A DNA stretch of 64,000 nt, taken from assembly GCA_022606425.2 (NCBI GenBank), contig JAHDVF020000016.1:2882501-2946500 (forward strand), in the 5' to 3' direction. The notes beneath the pieces were generated by a model that ran no database searches, was not told the origin of the DNA, and worked only from the letters and a program-made list of their open reading frames with translations. This document shows positions 43,225 to 55,001 of the stretch, piece after piece (the stretch's first letter is position 1; each line of letters starts with the position of its first letter). This stretch comes from Lepidostoma basale (Eukaryota > Arthropoda > Insecta > Trichoptera > Lepidostomatidae). The position numbers and the translations under genes were made by a program.

Positions 43225-43450
43225 ACATAAACGTAGAAGGTCGGGAGTAATGGATGTCGTTGAAAGGGTGGCTAAGCTCAAATAGTCATTTGCGGGATAT
43301 GTTGCCAGACTCGTAGACCAATGATGGACCAGAAGGGTGGAAGCCGAGGAAGACATCCCACAATATGGTCTGATGACATTAAAAACATTTCTGGTTTCAA
43401 ACTGGATTGGAATGGCACAAGATAGGTATTTTATGTGTTTTAATAGAAGA
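43225..43450 (+). pseudogene. LINE C-terminal relic (ERVAKLKW...RRP)
   Basis: The + strand reads MDVVERVAKLK-stop-SFAGYVAR, then in a shifted frame GSRGRHPTIWSDDIKNISGF and GMAQDR. This follows the usual order IAKLKW-x-WAGH-x-AR, GR-x-PTRW-x-DDI, AQDR of LINE ORF2 C-termini. It has stops and frameshifts and is related to 29384 and 55480. Confidence 0.7.
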
Positions 43451-43549
43451 TCACGCCGTTTTGCCACCAGTGTTATCCTTCAGGTGAGGATTTTTGGGAT
43501 GGAATAACTTCCAACACGATTACATTTTTAAGAAGAGAACTTTATTCAA

Positions 43550-43655
43550 GACGATGTTACAAGTAAGAAATTACAATTGTATAAAGACGTGTTACAAGTA
43601 AGAATTTGCAATTGTATCTAGACGTGTTACTATTAAGGAGTTGCAATTGTATCTG
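43550..43655. repeat. Three 35-36 bp tandem units
   Basis: Units begin GACG(A)TGTTAC and end CAATTGTATCTA/G: 43550-43585, 43586-43620, 43621-43655. The third unit differs in the middle. Confidence 0.8.
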
Positions 43656-43814
43656 ATTTAATCCATAATGCGGCACAGCTTAAATACTGCGTATTTCATT
43701 GTTTGATGACACGTATATCTGTGGGAACAGATCAATAAAAACATTCTCGCATTCGATCCCTTATGTTTACAAAAATCTTAATAATATAAACAAACCTTCA
43801 ATGAGTCAGACAAA

Positions 43815-44042
43815 GTGAATACCAAAATGTTTACTTTAAATAATATCAACAAATCTTCAATTGGAATAGACGTAGAAAACAATTCGTGGGAACGAGTGGT
43901 TAGGTATATAACAAGTATATGTCCAGAAGTATGTGGAGGCATGTGTCCAGCATTGGATGACATCGGCTGTTTAATAATAAAAAAATCAGTAGTAATTAAC
44001 AAACAATATGGAATACTTATCAGTTATTTTAAATGTAAATAA
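43815..44042 (+). CDS. Unidentified 75-codon open frame
   Basis: The frame encodes a peptide with SICPEVCGGMCPALDDIGCL in the middle (four Cys) and is followed by AATAAAG just after its stop (44038-44044), a possible polyadenylation signal. The antisense frame 43778-44002 is its shadow. I do not recognise a family. It might be a small gene, a retrocopy scrap or chance. Confidence 0.25.
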   Translation: MNTKMFTLNNINKSSIGIDVENNSWERVVRYITSICPEVCGGMCPALDDIGCLIIKKSVVINKQYGILISYFKCK

Positions 44043-44595
44043 AGTTTTATTTACAATACATTGTTATCTTTAAACATAACCATCAATAAAATAAAGTTCA
44101 TATATGTTCCGTAAAGCTGTTTATTAACATATTTAATTGAGTCTAATTGATTTAACAAATTTCGTATAAACCATAAGAAAATGATGACTTTAAATGTGCA
44201 ATATAAAGTAAGATAGAATAACTTCTCTAGAAATTCTGTAATTTCAATGACAGGTGAAAATATTTGCCCAGAAAAAACGACTATAGAGACAGACTAGCCG
44301 CCGTGTATCGTATGAGAGGAAATTCGTGCAATTAGGCAGAACAGGGGGAACTTTGTCCAATATTTCTCCTACAGAACTTATTTGCGATCTCACTTATCCG
44401 ATATATAGGAATTTCGACAGAGTAATCGGATCTTCTCTGTACGAGAAGAATGTGGTTGTCAAACTATTTAAATTGAACATACTAGTATTGGTTTGGCATT
44501 ATTGCTTATTAACATTTTGCGTCTCATTTCAAAGATTATTTTTGTATTCATTTTAATATGAATATTTTGTAAAAAAACAATTTAAAAACATTTTC
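44043..44595. other. No gene seen
   Basis: AT-rich. The 76-codon frame at 44326-44556 is unrecognised. Confidence 0.4.
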
Positions 44596-44700
44596 AACTT
44601 GAGTTTTCACAATTTTTTTATTATTCAAACTTACCGGTTTCACTTCTGCCAGAGCTTCGCCAGGGTTACATAACAAACTGAAGAGAAAAAATATAATGGT
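44596..44700 (-). repeat. Single-arm ACCGGT-type hammerhead repeat
   Basis: The minus core at 44631-44667 reads CUGGCGA (A6 to G), A, GCUCU...AGAAGU, GAAA, CCGGU, A17. Site triplet GUA is allowed but A6 is lost. It has no second arm. Confidence 0.55.
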
Positions 44701-44794
44701 GAATAAACAAGTAGAAAAGTGTTCCAAAATTATTTTTAATAATGCCACGCTACAAATGTGCTTCGTGCGAAATTTTAAATATTGAATTTAGTCA

Positions 44795-45247
44795 CTATTG
44801 TTGCCTTTTTGTAATTGACTTTTGAACATATAATTTGACACATTTTTCTCTTATATGTCTGTCGATTTTATAACCAGAGATAAATTTAAGTTGCTGAGGG
44901 CATACTTGGCAAAACGTCGATATATCGAGGGGAAAAGATTTGAGGAATGTGGTTATTTTGTGGTGAGGGTAGGTAGAATTATCTCCCAGCAAACAATATT
45001 TCACGCGGCACCCGCTTTGTAAACCACTTTTCTGGATAGAAGATAAACTGAATCAACTTTTGCTACAATAAGCCGATCTCTTCGTATTACCGTGTCTTAA
45101 TGAGGAGTTCAGGTAAAGACTCTCTGCATCGACCAGAGTTTCACTCTTGTAAATATTAAAGACTTCAAGAATAGGATAATTGTTTCGTTGAGTATTGACT
45201 ATGCGCTTGAAGATAAAACAGTTTGAAGCATGAATGTGAAAATACAT
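44795..45247 (-). pseudogene. Unidentified 149-codon frame with one stop
   Basis: Two minus-strand frames, 45053-45247 and 44795-45004, are in the same phase and separated by only one stop (TGA at 45053-45055), with 16 sense codons between that stop and the next ATG. Together they span about 149 codons in AT-rich DNA, which is unlikely by chance. Near the C-terminus FCQVCPQQLKFISGYKIDRH followed by IREKC has the C-x2-C...H-x4-C spacing of a zinc-finger-like motif. I cannot name the family. A decayed transposon protein or a retrocopy is plausible. Confidence 0.4.
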
Positions 45248-46145
45248 ATTTATTTTTTATAAATAGTATACTTATTAAGTCAGTAAAGTGAATTGTTAAC
45301 TAAGTGATTTTTTAAAATTCCTAAAATTGTAAGAATCGAAATAAGTTTTATTAAATTAATTAGTAGGAAAAAAAATCCAGAAATAAACCTCAAATTAGTT
45401 TTCGTTCGACCATTTCCAGATAATATGGCGAATCATGTATCCACCTAAGCACCAATTAGCTTTTCTTTGGTGTAGGAACCTATTAGTATAAAGTTTAGTA
45501 CGTGTTATGTAATATCCTAGCGGCCCGTGTTAAATGTTGTCGATGTAGGGCATTTGTCACCCAAGGGCGTCTTAATGGTAGTCATTAGCCCTTCCCCTGG
45601 GCCGCTCCTGGCCGATGACAATATTATTCGCCCGCCTGCCGGCCAGTCCTGGCGAACGCTGTTAGCCCTGAATGCCCATCCCTAATGACACTTTTTCAGG
45701 ATATAACAATTCCTCCCCCGGCTAATGTGCCCCGCGCAATCCTGTTGATGGCGCCTAAATGACGATTCGGCCAGTATCACATCACCTCTAAATGACTCTT
45801 CCTTTCATCTGCTCACTCTCTTCAGAACCCGTACAGCTGTCTACACCAACGTACAAGTCAAGCTGTATCAACAATGTCTGGTTGATGGTTATAGTATTTA
45901 TTTTGTAAAACTCCATTACTAAATTATAATGTAAACAAGAGTTTGAGAATGCCCAAGCAAAGCGAAACAAATAGGTAATCAGTTTTTATATTTTATATAT
46001 GTATAAATAAAAAAGTTGTTTGTCCGGCTACGACAGTTTGGTAGCTCCATACCACGCTGTCTAAACGGGTGGTATCGGATAATATTTGTATACTATAGAT
46101 TATTTTAATACAATTACTGTATACTTCTTTTAAGCTATTATTTCT
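45248..46145. other. No gene; GC-rich island 45530-45770
   Basis: 45530-45770 is GC-rich (GCCCTTCCCCTGGGCCGCTC, CGCCCGCCTGCCGGCCAG) and stop-containing in all frames examined. It does not resemble an iGluR exon. Candidate intronic regulatory element. Confidence 0.35.
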
Positions 46146-46302
46146 CATGACATGTAACAGGTAACTAGTTTATCGCCATTTTTATTGTCAAGTACTTTCT
46201 ACCAGATCAAAGAAAGCGTGAGAATTTGGTTTGTGTTTTTTTTCACATCCGGGACAATTGATATGGCAGTCATAGCTGTTGCCACTCTGTCACGAAGTCC
46301 GT
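46146..46302 (-). mobile_element. tRNA-derived SINE, copy 2 (decayed)
   Basis: Aligns with 19454-19619 and 47474-47635: ATGACATGTAACAGG, TCGCCATTTTTATTGTC and CTACCAGATCAAAG on the plus strand (SINE 3' end), then GGGACAATTGATATGGCAGT and GTCACGAAGTCC at the tRNA-like head. Oriented minus. Confidence 0.65.
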
Positions 46303-47034
46303 ATTGATGTACTCTACTTGTTAAACAAATGTTTACACAAAACTATGTTTATTGAATAAATACCGATAAATATTATTGTAGTTTTCAAAAAAAAAATCCA
46401 ACGAAATTCAAGCAACGAACCAATCCATTGTATCTGAACCAGACCATTCGTCTTTTCTAGCGGTTACTTAGCAATTTGTACCTTAAATAATATTGTAATC
46501 TGAGTAAGCCGGTCAGGCGGGGTGAAAGAGAGAACTGGGAGGTCAGACGGAGGAAGGTCGGCTGAAGGGAGGTCAACCAATGCGGCGGCGGTCCATTTTA
46601 CTCAAAAGCTGGAAAACACACAATTGCCGCGAGTCTGCCCTTTTGGTGAATGCGAAATTTGATTCTGTAAGTTCGGAATTTGAACCCGAGTCACATAAAA
46701 CAATTGAAACTTTTCATCTGTTTTATTTTCGACTTTTATTCAATTAGCGCGTTGTATTGTACTGGATCTATTGAATTAACCAAAATAATGAAATAATAGA
46801 TACAATAAAATGAAATAAAAAAAAATGACAAATTATTATATTAATTTAAGAGAGTTTTATTTGGGATATTGAATAATTACATGATACTTTAAATAATATT
46901 TGTATTTTAAATAAATTTACAAACCAAAGAAAAAAGAAAACGGGAAATAACGCTTGTGTAAAAAACAAGAATATTCATAGAAGATGTACGAAAACTATTC
47001 GAATCTAATGTAAACATCATAAATAACTAATTAA
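46303..47034. other. No gene seen
   Basis: AT-rich with a GC-rich purine-biased patch at 46500-46600 (GGTGAAAGAGAGAACTGGGA). Nothing assignable. Confidence 0.35.
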
Positions 47035-47165
47035 CTAACCATCACGCCGTCTCCCCGGAGGAGTAGGTAGAAACAATATACCGGTACATAGTTCTGTTCT
47101 GATATACTTCTATTGATTCCTATACATTCATATATCGTGTCATGTCGGGCGGGGAGAGAGGGAAT
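47035..47165 (-). pseudogene. LINE 3' end (SAYPF lineage), short
   Basis: The minus strand CTACTCCTCCGGGGAGACGG then CGTGATGG matches the stop region of the lineage (counterpart of YPFGETA-stop), and ACAGAACTATGTACCGGT corresponds to the QDRTMWRS stretch. About 40 codons remain. Confidence 0.6.
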
Positions 47166-47473
47166 CATAAATCAATAAAAAATAAAAACTGTGATTCAGG
47201 AATATTGAAACTAAAGCAACAACTTGAAGTTATATTGATCCAATACTTTTCTTAACTATTCCTACTCTCGATGTTTATTAAACTTTATTTATTCGCTGCC
47301 TTATCCCATTTTTAAGTTCTTAATTCCTCCCTTCACATCTCGAATTTCTGAAAATCAGGTATTGTTTTGTTTGACAATATATTTCTTACCAAAAATATTT
47401 TGTTGAATTGCTCTTAAAATCATTGCAGCGCGAGCCAAATCAATGTAAAGGGTACAGCTACCATATTGATTCC

Positions 47474-47635
47474 CATAACATGTGATAGGCAGCTAATCTA
47501 TCGCCATTTTATTGTCTCGTGAATTCTACACCAGACCAAAGAGTGTAACAATCACACTAACATCGCCGGAAATTGAACCCAGGACCTTCAGAGTGGCAGT
47601 CAAAGCACTTACCACTCGGCCACGAAGGTCGTCAT
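47474..47635 (-). mobile_element. tRNA-derived SINE, copy 3
   Basis: Best-aligned with 19454-19619 (ACATGTGATAGGCAGC, CGCCATTTTATTGTCTCGTG, ACCAGACCAAAGAGTG on the plus strand; GACCTTCGTGGCCGAGTGGT and GGTCCTGGGTTCAATTTCC on the minus strand). A and B boxes both legible. Confidence 0.8.
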
Positions 47636-47859
47636 TCCTCATCGTTCATATACGCGACATAAAAAAAAAATTGGTTCAATATCTAACATGTATAATGGTC
47701 ATTTGTGTAATTGTAATTGTTAAATGATACATTAGGAAATTCATGGAGTTATAACAACAATCTACTTTATTTTTCCAGCCGATGTCGTTCACTGCCTCCC
47801 CTATACTTTTTCGCGCACTCAAATTTTGAGCCCTCTGCATTCAATCACAAGCAACTAAC

Positions 47860-48190
47860 TAGCTAAATAACCATCACGCCGTTTCCCCGAAGGGGTAGGC
47901 AGAGAGGATGGATCGCCACATTGTTCTATCCTGACATAATTCTCGCGCCTCTTCTAAATTCACGCATCGTGACATGCACGCTCATCAATTGTTCCCACTT
48001 CGAACATGGCCGCCTTTCAGTAATTGATTAATTTGGACATGCCATGTCTTCCTTGGCCCTTCTCAACTTTTTTTCTCATTCACTCCACTTGTATATATAT
48101 TTTTAACCATTCTTCCTTCATCCATTCGTTCCACATGTCCAAACCATCTTAGGGCCCCTTTCTTAATTTTATTTATCACGCAATCATAAG
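47860..48190 (-). pseudogene. LINE ORF2 C-terminus (SAYPFGETA), best copy
   Basis: The minus strand translates with few breaks as RWFGHVERMDEGRMVKNIYT-type sequence, then RKTWHVQI, KGGHVRS, ACMSRCVNLEEARELCQDRT and MWRSILSAYPFGETA-stop. This is the conserved C-terminal order of a lepidopteran LINE reverse transcriptase. A few internal stops show it is dead. It defines the family used to recognise 1741, 12440, 35030, 47035 and 53385. Confidence 0.8.
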
Positions 48191-48712
48191 CATTTTTTTA
48201 AATCGTCAACTTAATACCATCGTGTGGAGGGTCTCTTTCAATATACAAAAGGTCTCCATTATATGTACTACCCTTTTAATCCATTTTTGATTACTACAAC
48301 ATTTTGTTGAAAATAAAATATCGCTGGTACTTAAATTACGATTGATCAATGAATGTAATATTTCACAACTTTCATACACTTCCCTCATGTATGAAATGTC
48401 TCTTCCAGTGGAACTTCTCCGGCAGAGGGGAGCGGGTGTGCGGAATGAGCAAAACACTAAACTGAGTTTAATAGCAGCCGAGTCCGGGGTTTATTTATTG
48501 TCCGCCTGTGCATGACGCTCCAACTCTTTCACTCACATTACCTTTGTAACCGGATGCTAGAGATACTGTTATTAAAAATATCTGTATTTTCTTTGAAATA
48601 AGCGAGTATATAAAATGTTCGTTTTTTTAAATATTTTTTTATTTCATTTCAATCACGTTATTTGTTTACGATATTCAAATTAAATATACAAAAAAAAAAA
48701 AAAAACTATGTT
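48191..48712. other. No gene seen
   Basis: AT-rich with an A15 run at 48690-48706. The minus frame 48206-48457 is unrecognised. Confidence 0.35.
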
Positions 48713-49105
48713 CTATGTTCGCCATACTTTGTGTTGTACTACTTTCTTCCTATGGCCATACAACTCTTGAAGATTTTTAGCCTCCTTGATGATTTTTCGC
48801 CAAGCTCCACAATCCTGCGCCTTTTGCTCCCAGCAGTTCGATTCGCTCAACCTATCCAGATCAGCCAGAACATTGTCCATTAGGCGCTGTCTAGGCCTTT
48901 CTAGAGGTCTTACTCCAGTCGGTCTAGACGCGTAAAGGGTTGCTCTGGTCTCTTTGGCTCGGCATACGTACCCAATCCATGCTAGGCGACCGGCTCTCAC
49001 GGTGCTCGTTACGTTAAAAGGGGCTGGTAGGTCATCGTACGGATCTCTTGGTTGGTCCTATGCCTCCAAGTTCCCACTGCAACACCGGGTATGGATCTGG
49101 GATTG
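48713..49105 (-). pseudogene. LINE ORF2 C-terminus with one frameshift
   Basis: The minus strand 48713-49000 encodes MRAGRLAWIGYVCRAKETRA, RPTGVRPLERPRQRLMDNVL, ADLDRLSESNCWEQKAQDCG and AWRKIIKEAKNLQELYGHRK. Upstream, in a different frame (single shift near 49040), lie TWRHRTNQEI and DDLPAPFNVTSTV. The order V-x-x-GRL-x-W-x-GHV-x-R, RP-x-GRPR-x-R, NW-x-x-x-AQD-x-x-x-WR is typical of LINE C-termini. Of the lineages here this is the least decayed. Its 3' end lies next to a CGCCATACTTTGTGTTGT motif (48720-48737), so it may have inserted into a ribozyme-type repeat. Confidence 0.85.
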
Positions 49106-50089
49106 TGTAAAATTTTGTGTTGAAAATGTTTTATATTTTTCTTTTTCTTTTTTATTTACTTAAATACATTTAAAAATAATCATTTGTGATATTTATAACA
49201 AAGTTTTTATTTTAACATTAAACATATTTTAGAACTAAACTATGTTTTTGTGCTGTGAAAAGGATTTTGGTTTTTCCCAGTATTGAAAACATGCCCCCTC
49301 AATCAGAAGCCAATTGTGTTGGCCCCTAGCCCACCTGCGGATAGATTGATTTATTAGTGAAAGCTTCATTTCAAATCTATTGTTTCCTGTGGTTTTATTC
49401 GCGGTTTGTTTGAATTGATAAATATTGAAATTTAGACTACACTCTTTGAGTATAAATGCTTAATCATTGATTTTTTCGAGTAGAACGATAAAATATTTCC
49501 CCGAAGATCAAAATTAGTGAAAACATTTAGTTGTGTAAAACTAACAGTCCAGTTCTAGTCAATACTCCAGTCGCGACTTCTTGTCTAATGTTTTAACATT
49601 AATGATTAAATAAATCATCTTTTGCAAAGAAATATTTTTAGTGGATGTCGAACGCTGCTGTGCACATTACGCTAACATGGCTCAAGCCTGGCGAATGGGT
49701 TACATCAGATTATATTAGATTATAAGCGCCGTTCAGAGCACTTTGAAGACTTCTGTTCGCGCTTGTGATGTTACAAATACGAGTAACTTTCGGTAATTAC
49801 TCTGAGTAAACACTCTGTATTAACTTCCTGCCCCTTTCATCCCCGTCTATGGGAACATCCCCTTAATACTTGGTTTTATGACATTAAAATTTACAACAGC
49901 AATGAGCTTTAATGTATTTTAGTTTAACGTTGGAACAAGTTCACCATTGTATTGGTAATTAAATGGTATATTATATTCCCACTTTTTGGATACAATTAAA
50001 AAGTAGCGAAAAAATTTAATGTCCAGTCAATCCGTACCCTGGTGGCCATTATATTATTTTCTGAAATAAAAGAAAATTTAAAAAATCTA
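49106..50089. other. No gene seen
   Basis: AT-rich, unassigned. Confidence 0.4.
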
Positions 50090-50355
50090 TTTAAAACCTT
50101 GTATCACAACACTTATAAATACAAACAAGTTTAAGGACACAGAAGTCCTTCATGAGTGTAAATATTGACAGAATCGTTACACATATTGTATGTTAAATAA
50201 ATATTTAAAAAAAACATAAATGTAGGCAGTTTTGACAGATGTTTAAGCAGAACATTCATGAAAGTTCTGTTTGTGTTTAGATTACAATAAAGTGTTGTGA
50301 TACAAAGATTCTAAAAATGTTATTCAATTACAAATCCCCAACACATAGTGATGGT
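50090..50355. repeat. Decayed hammerhead-type repeat
   Basis: ACAAGTTTAAGGACACAG, AAGTCCTTCATGAGTG (50128-50160) retains the stem II/III layout of the 14341 motif with the core ruined (GAAA lost). It ends with ACACATAGTGATGGTGAATA, a weak version of the terminal motif. Confidence 0.45.
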
Positions 50356-51452
50356 GAATATAGAATAAAATAATTTTATAAATTTGCTAAATGATTAAAA
50401 AAATTACAATATTTGGTCACCGAACTGTTGTTAAGTAGTGTGAGAAATCTTCGGGCGAGATCTCCGCCAGAACGAAGGTCGTTAAGTATGCGCCGCGCCG
50501 TGCAATATTTACTTAACACCATTACGTGAAACATAGAAGCGAAAGCTTTTAAAATAAATCACCCGAGTGAGCAGTGAGCAGTGAGCACGCGGGTTCCACG
50601 GCCTCCTGCTCCAGCCCCGCTAATGGAAACGTTTGGCGTTATTAAAATATATAAGGCGTCACATCATACAATACATCTTCCTTATTTCATTTCTCCGCAA
50701 ATTGAGTAAGCCGGGAACATAGGTACTCCCAGGAACACGTGAGCCGTCCGCCAGGCATATTTTAATGGTTGCGGAAGAGGGTTTCGTGGAAAAGAATAAA
50801 GGAAAACAATTCGTTATCAAAGGAATTACATAAAACAAATTTCGTAAACTCTAAAATAATTAATTAAATTCAACATGAGGTTTCTGCCTTCCGAAATGTA
50901 ATATTGTTAAATCTAATGTTCGCCCATGTTGGTAGGTATTTGCCCATGCCCATGCCCAACCTGCGTAGATCCAACGATATTTGCATAGTCCGTAGAATCT
51001 AAAGACTATAATGAATACTTATAATGAATATGGGAGAAGTTTTAAAACAAATTATAATTTCTCTTCTATGAATCTGAAAATATGCTCTAACGTAGGATAT
51101 AGAATCATTCATTCTATAGCCCGGGAACTTTCTTTATTACTTGTCTTGCTTTATAATTTAATTGGAAAATTTGAAAATGGGTATGGAAATCTAAATTAAA
51201 CGAATTTGATCCGTATTGGTAGTTATTGGCACGTGCCACAGACAAATCCTCTAACTACACCGAATAGTATCTTAGTCTTCTTCCCAGTTAAGCGCCACTT
51301 CCCCTTTTAGTACTATTTGTGCGTATTAAGTATTCGGTATTAAAGTATTACCACTTCTATCACTAATTTAAGTTTCTGTCATGTGCTTTGTGTACAAAGC
51401 GTGTGAATAAATACGTGAAACAAATGTTATTGCATATTTGATTTTTTAAACT
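50356..51452. other. No gene; short GAGCAGT repeat
   Basis: Three GTGAGCA-type units lie at 50566-50588 within a GC-richer patch. Otherwise nothing recognised. Confidence 0.35.
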
Positions 51453-52126
51453 GTTTCTTGAACAATGGTGTTATACTCCAAAGTAAGAGTTGATTAAAAA
51501 TAATATTTTCTATTATATTTTTTATATGTTTTTTTTTATGGGAGTATCATGTATCGTGTTGGTGAGTGATAAGCTGCATTTCATAATGCCCTATCAAACT
51601 AATAATGTTTATCATCAAAAGAAACGAACAAAAATATACGTAATTAATACGAATGAAGTTTTATTATATTTTATGGGAATGACATGTTTTGCCCTTCAAA
51701 GGCATTATCAAATGTGACGAAACTTCAACTCGTTGCAGTTTATATACACTAGTAAATGGAGCAGAATATGATAATTAACAAAAATTGATGTGACTTTATA
51801 CATTTTTAATAAATAATTATTTGGGTAGGTCCAGAAATATTATTGGAACGCGTTAAGAAATTTTTATCACAATGGTGACATAGTTAGGGGATACTAAATG
51901 ATATTATATAAATCAAAAATAAGTTATTTGAGATGTGACGAAATAAAGTGTTTCTAAGAAAAACATATTTTTACAAATTGTTTACAAATAATTTTACATA
52001 TTTCAAAGAGACTAATGAAGGGCGAAACATGCCATTCCCATAAAATATAATAAAACTTCTAGAAAACTGACGTTTTCATTCGTATTAATTATTTAACATG
52101 GAGTTTTACATCATTGTTCAAGAAAC
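51453..52126. mobile_element. Full-length fold-back element of the U3/A8 family
   Basis: Ends are inverted: GTTTCTTGAACAATGGTG (51453-51470) and ATCATTGTTCAAGAAAC (52110-52126), followed inward by TTATACTCCA / TGGAGTTTTA and by GAAGTTTTATTATATTTTAT / ATAAAATATAATAAAACTTC blocks. A 300-bp centre carries no gene. Ribozyme-like cores lie at 51675-51712 (minus; UUGAUAA...AAAACAUGUC) and 52015-52040 (plus; GGCGAAACAUGCC). It gives the likely full length, about 674 bp, for the family of 24490, 39985 and 62795. Confidence 0.65.
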
Positions 52127-53384
52127 AATAAATAAAAATATACGAATTCATAAAAAAATGTATCGCAGTTCCTATAGTGACCAATATAATTATAGAGCAT
52201 GAAATAGTTCAAGTTGCCAAGAAGACAATCTCAATGAATGATATATTCTCTAAAACATTCTCGGACTATTCCTCATCGTTCATTTCTCGAGATGAAATAA
52301 TAGTGTCTTTGATTTCGTTGATTGGGTTGTCACCGTTCGGGTGAGTCTAATACCCAGCGGTGATTAGGGGAGGTCACAGGGGATGAAAGGTGAAGCTTAA
52401 CCTCATCGGGGGCGGGTGAGGCAGGTACGTGCTATGTGCGATGTGTGAAGTGAAAATGTAAGTGCAAATGTGTGAAGATGTAAAAAAATAATTGAAAATT
52501 TTCCACATCACTTGGATCATTTTCGATTGAATAAACGTTCATTTTCACGAAGCAGGTAAAAAACGCAATCTTAGCGAGAGGGAAATATTATTCAATACAT
52601 TATTTCGAGAAACTAGTTAAATATTACCAAGAAATTTTTTCCGATACAAATAAAATTTACTCTTAATCTTTTTTAACTTTGTGGTAAACCGCTATTTCAA
52701 CTAATGGTTAAACGCAAAATAATTCCCACATTTTATGTTTCGGCTCGTTATAAAATAAAACGCCATTAGGTATTCGGGGAACATTGATTTTTATATTTCA
52801 ATGAAATATTCTCGGATAATTGAATCTATATGCTTTACATCGCCTTCTGACACCAATATTGGTGATCGAATTATATTCCACCACTGAAATGAGAGCTAAA
52901 AGTGGAACGCACATCGACGTTGAAGTACGTGTTATGTTTTCATTAAGAGTTCTTTATTAATTATGTGTAATAAATAACATTACGCCGGGAAAAAAGTGGG
53001 AATTTTTTTTGGGGCGGAATAAGCCCGGGCGATATTTTATCAGTAGGCGTACACGAAAAATATTTCTTGTTCCCAAGTCACTTGACCCCGCTGATATTTT
53101 AACCCCCACAAATATAGACAAATCGGAAAATAATTGTTTTTGATGTTTAATGTTGTATTCGGTTAACTTTTGTGTAATATAATGAAAAAGTGACGTATTT
53201 TATAATATTTTCTAGTCATTATAAATATTATATATAAGATGTTCTTTCGAAAGTGAGAGTATGAGTTGCCCGCAATACTAGACAATTGTTATAGGTATAT
53301 CGTGTATTGGCGTGGTTAAAATGTTTTTTCTAATCTGAAAAAATTAAATTATGTTTATCATATTGTTCTTATATTTATTATTCA
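52127..53384. other. No gene seen
   Basis: A GC-richer patch at 52330-52440 (AACCTCATCGGGGGCGGGTG) is unassigned. The rest is AT-rich. Confidence 0.35.
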
Positions 53385-53545
53385 TACATCATGTCATGCA
53401 CGCACGATCATCGTCCGATATTTAATATTTATTGATTTGATCGTGCAAGGTTTTCGTTTTTAGTTGACATCGTAAAAATATAAATTTTTCACCAATCTTT
53501 CATCATTCATTCTTTCCGTGGGTCCAAACCATCTTGTCACCGTCA
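53385..53545 (-). pseudogene. LINE 3' relic (SAYPF lineage), internal piece
   Basis: The minus strand matches 47960-48170: the GATGGTTTGGACCCACGG segment near 53520-53537 corresponds to WFGHVERM, and TCATGTCATGCACGCACG (53391-53408, plus) to the RACM-x-R segment. The stop-proximal end is missing. Confidence 0.55.
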
Positions 53546-54734
53546 TCTAAAATGAAGTAATTAATAGTGACCTGAGAATCAACTACTACTCGTTTCAGAC
53601 ATGTTCAGTGATGCATTCGACGATAGTGTGTGTACACACGCACGCACACACTTAGGCCCGGGTGCCAATTAACGGAGACGGTCTGTTTGTGCTACAAATA
53701 CCCATTCAAATTAATTTAAATGCTAATTTGCTTGATTGACTAACTTCGCGTGAACTGACACCCAATGTCATTCAGTCCAACTCCGTTCTGTTGTTCACTA
53801 ATTGAAAATTCTTGGAGGCTATCGAATTTTTGGCCGATAATTGACGATACTATATATTGTAGCCATGCATACGTAATCATGCCCTTATTTACAAATTATA
53901 TTGTGCAATAAAGCATATACGAGTATATTATTGAATGATTATTATTTGAAGGTGAGTTGAACTTATATAAACTTAAAATATTGAGGCTTACCCTTTTGTA
54001 TGGTAATATATAATATTACGTAATATAAAATTGAAGTTCGGAATCACTTCTCAAAAACTTCAGCATCTTTGCTGCACATGTGTCCTGAGCGTATTTTATG
54101 TTTTTGTTACTAGTATTCCATTAACACAACTCACCATCATAGGATATAAATTAATGTTAAAACATAAATCACTTGAATCTGGAAAAGAAATGAAGTAAAG
54201 AAACAAAGGATACTTTCTACTTTCTTATTAAGCATTATCGGGAATTCCGTGTCTTAAAACGCGATAAAAAATCAAGAAGCTAAAAGACTGTATCTTTACA
54301 GAGTAACGTAAACACTAACTCGCCTGACCCCTTGGCCTGCTCGGCCTCCTGGCCCCCTGACACCAGATAGATATCTCTTCGAATTACGAGATGATTTTGT
54401 AATTTCCTCTTAGAAGTTTAGTTAGCGAAGAATCTGCATAAATAGGTAGCCATTTGCAACTTCTGAAGGTTGAGTTAAAACTTTTTCTCAATTAGGGCAT
54501 AACTTAAACGAGATTTTCAAAATTAATTGAAGGCCACACGGTGTCCTTTATACGATTTTACTCACGCAATTTTCAGAATATTTTGTTTTTAATTTTTTTA
54601 AGATTCTCGTCGAGGTTTTTAATTATTTACTTTGAGAGTTAAAAACGAATCTATGACTGAATACAATATTATTTCATGTTTAGGGGTAAATTTGACAAAC
54701 AATGGCGTTTTTTTTATATGATTCCATTTTTTTA
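53546..54734. other. No gene seen
   Basis: Contains a short CACGCACG run near 53637-53650. AT-rich otherwise. Confidence 0.35.
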
Positions 54735-55001
54735 TTATGGGTTGCGGTAAAAGTAACAAGTCCATATTTTACAAGTCGGAGTTGTAGCAGCGCACTTCTG
54801 GACCGCCATTAGTTCCGGCCGCCGGGTTGACAGAACAGCTCTGGGATTAAGTTGCCATATCACGCCACACGCTCCATCCGAAGTCATTCCCCGGCACATG
54901 GGATAATGGGCTATATGGTAATGTCCTTCTGGTTCAAATTTGCATACCAGTAAAGCAAACATGGTGTGTTTCGATCCTCTGCCCTCCGATTTCGGAACCA
55001 C
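54735..55001 (-). other. GC-richer block with an 88-codon frame, unidentified
   Basis: Base composition is more balanced than the surroundings. The minus frame (FALLVCKFEPEGHYHIAHYP, MCRGMTSDGACGVIWQLNPR) is Cys-rich and protein-like but unrecognised. It does not fit an NMDA-receptor exon. It could be an unassigned repeat. Confidence 0.25.

Noticed and set aside
54735..55001. Receptor exon on the minus strand
   Set aside because: Wrong strand for the gene and no iGluR motif; left as an unidentified block.
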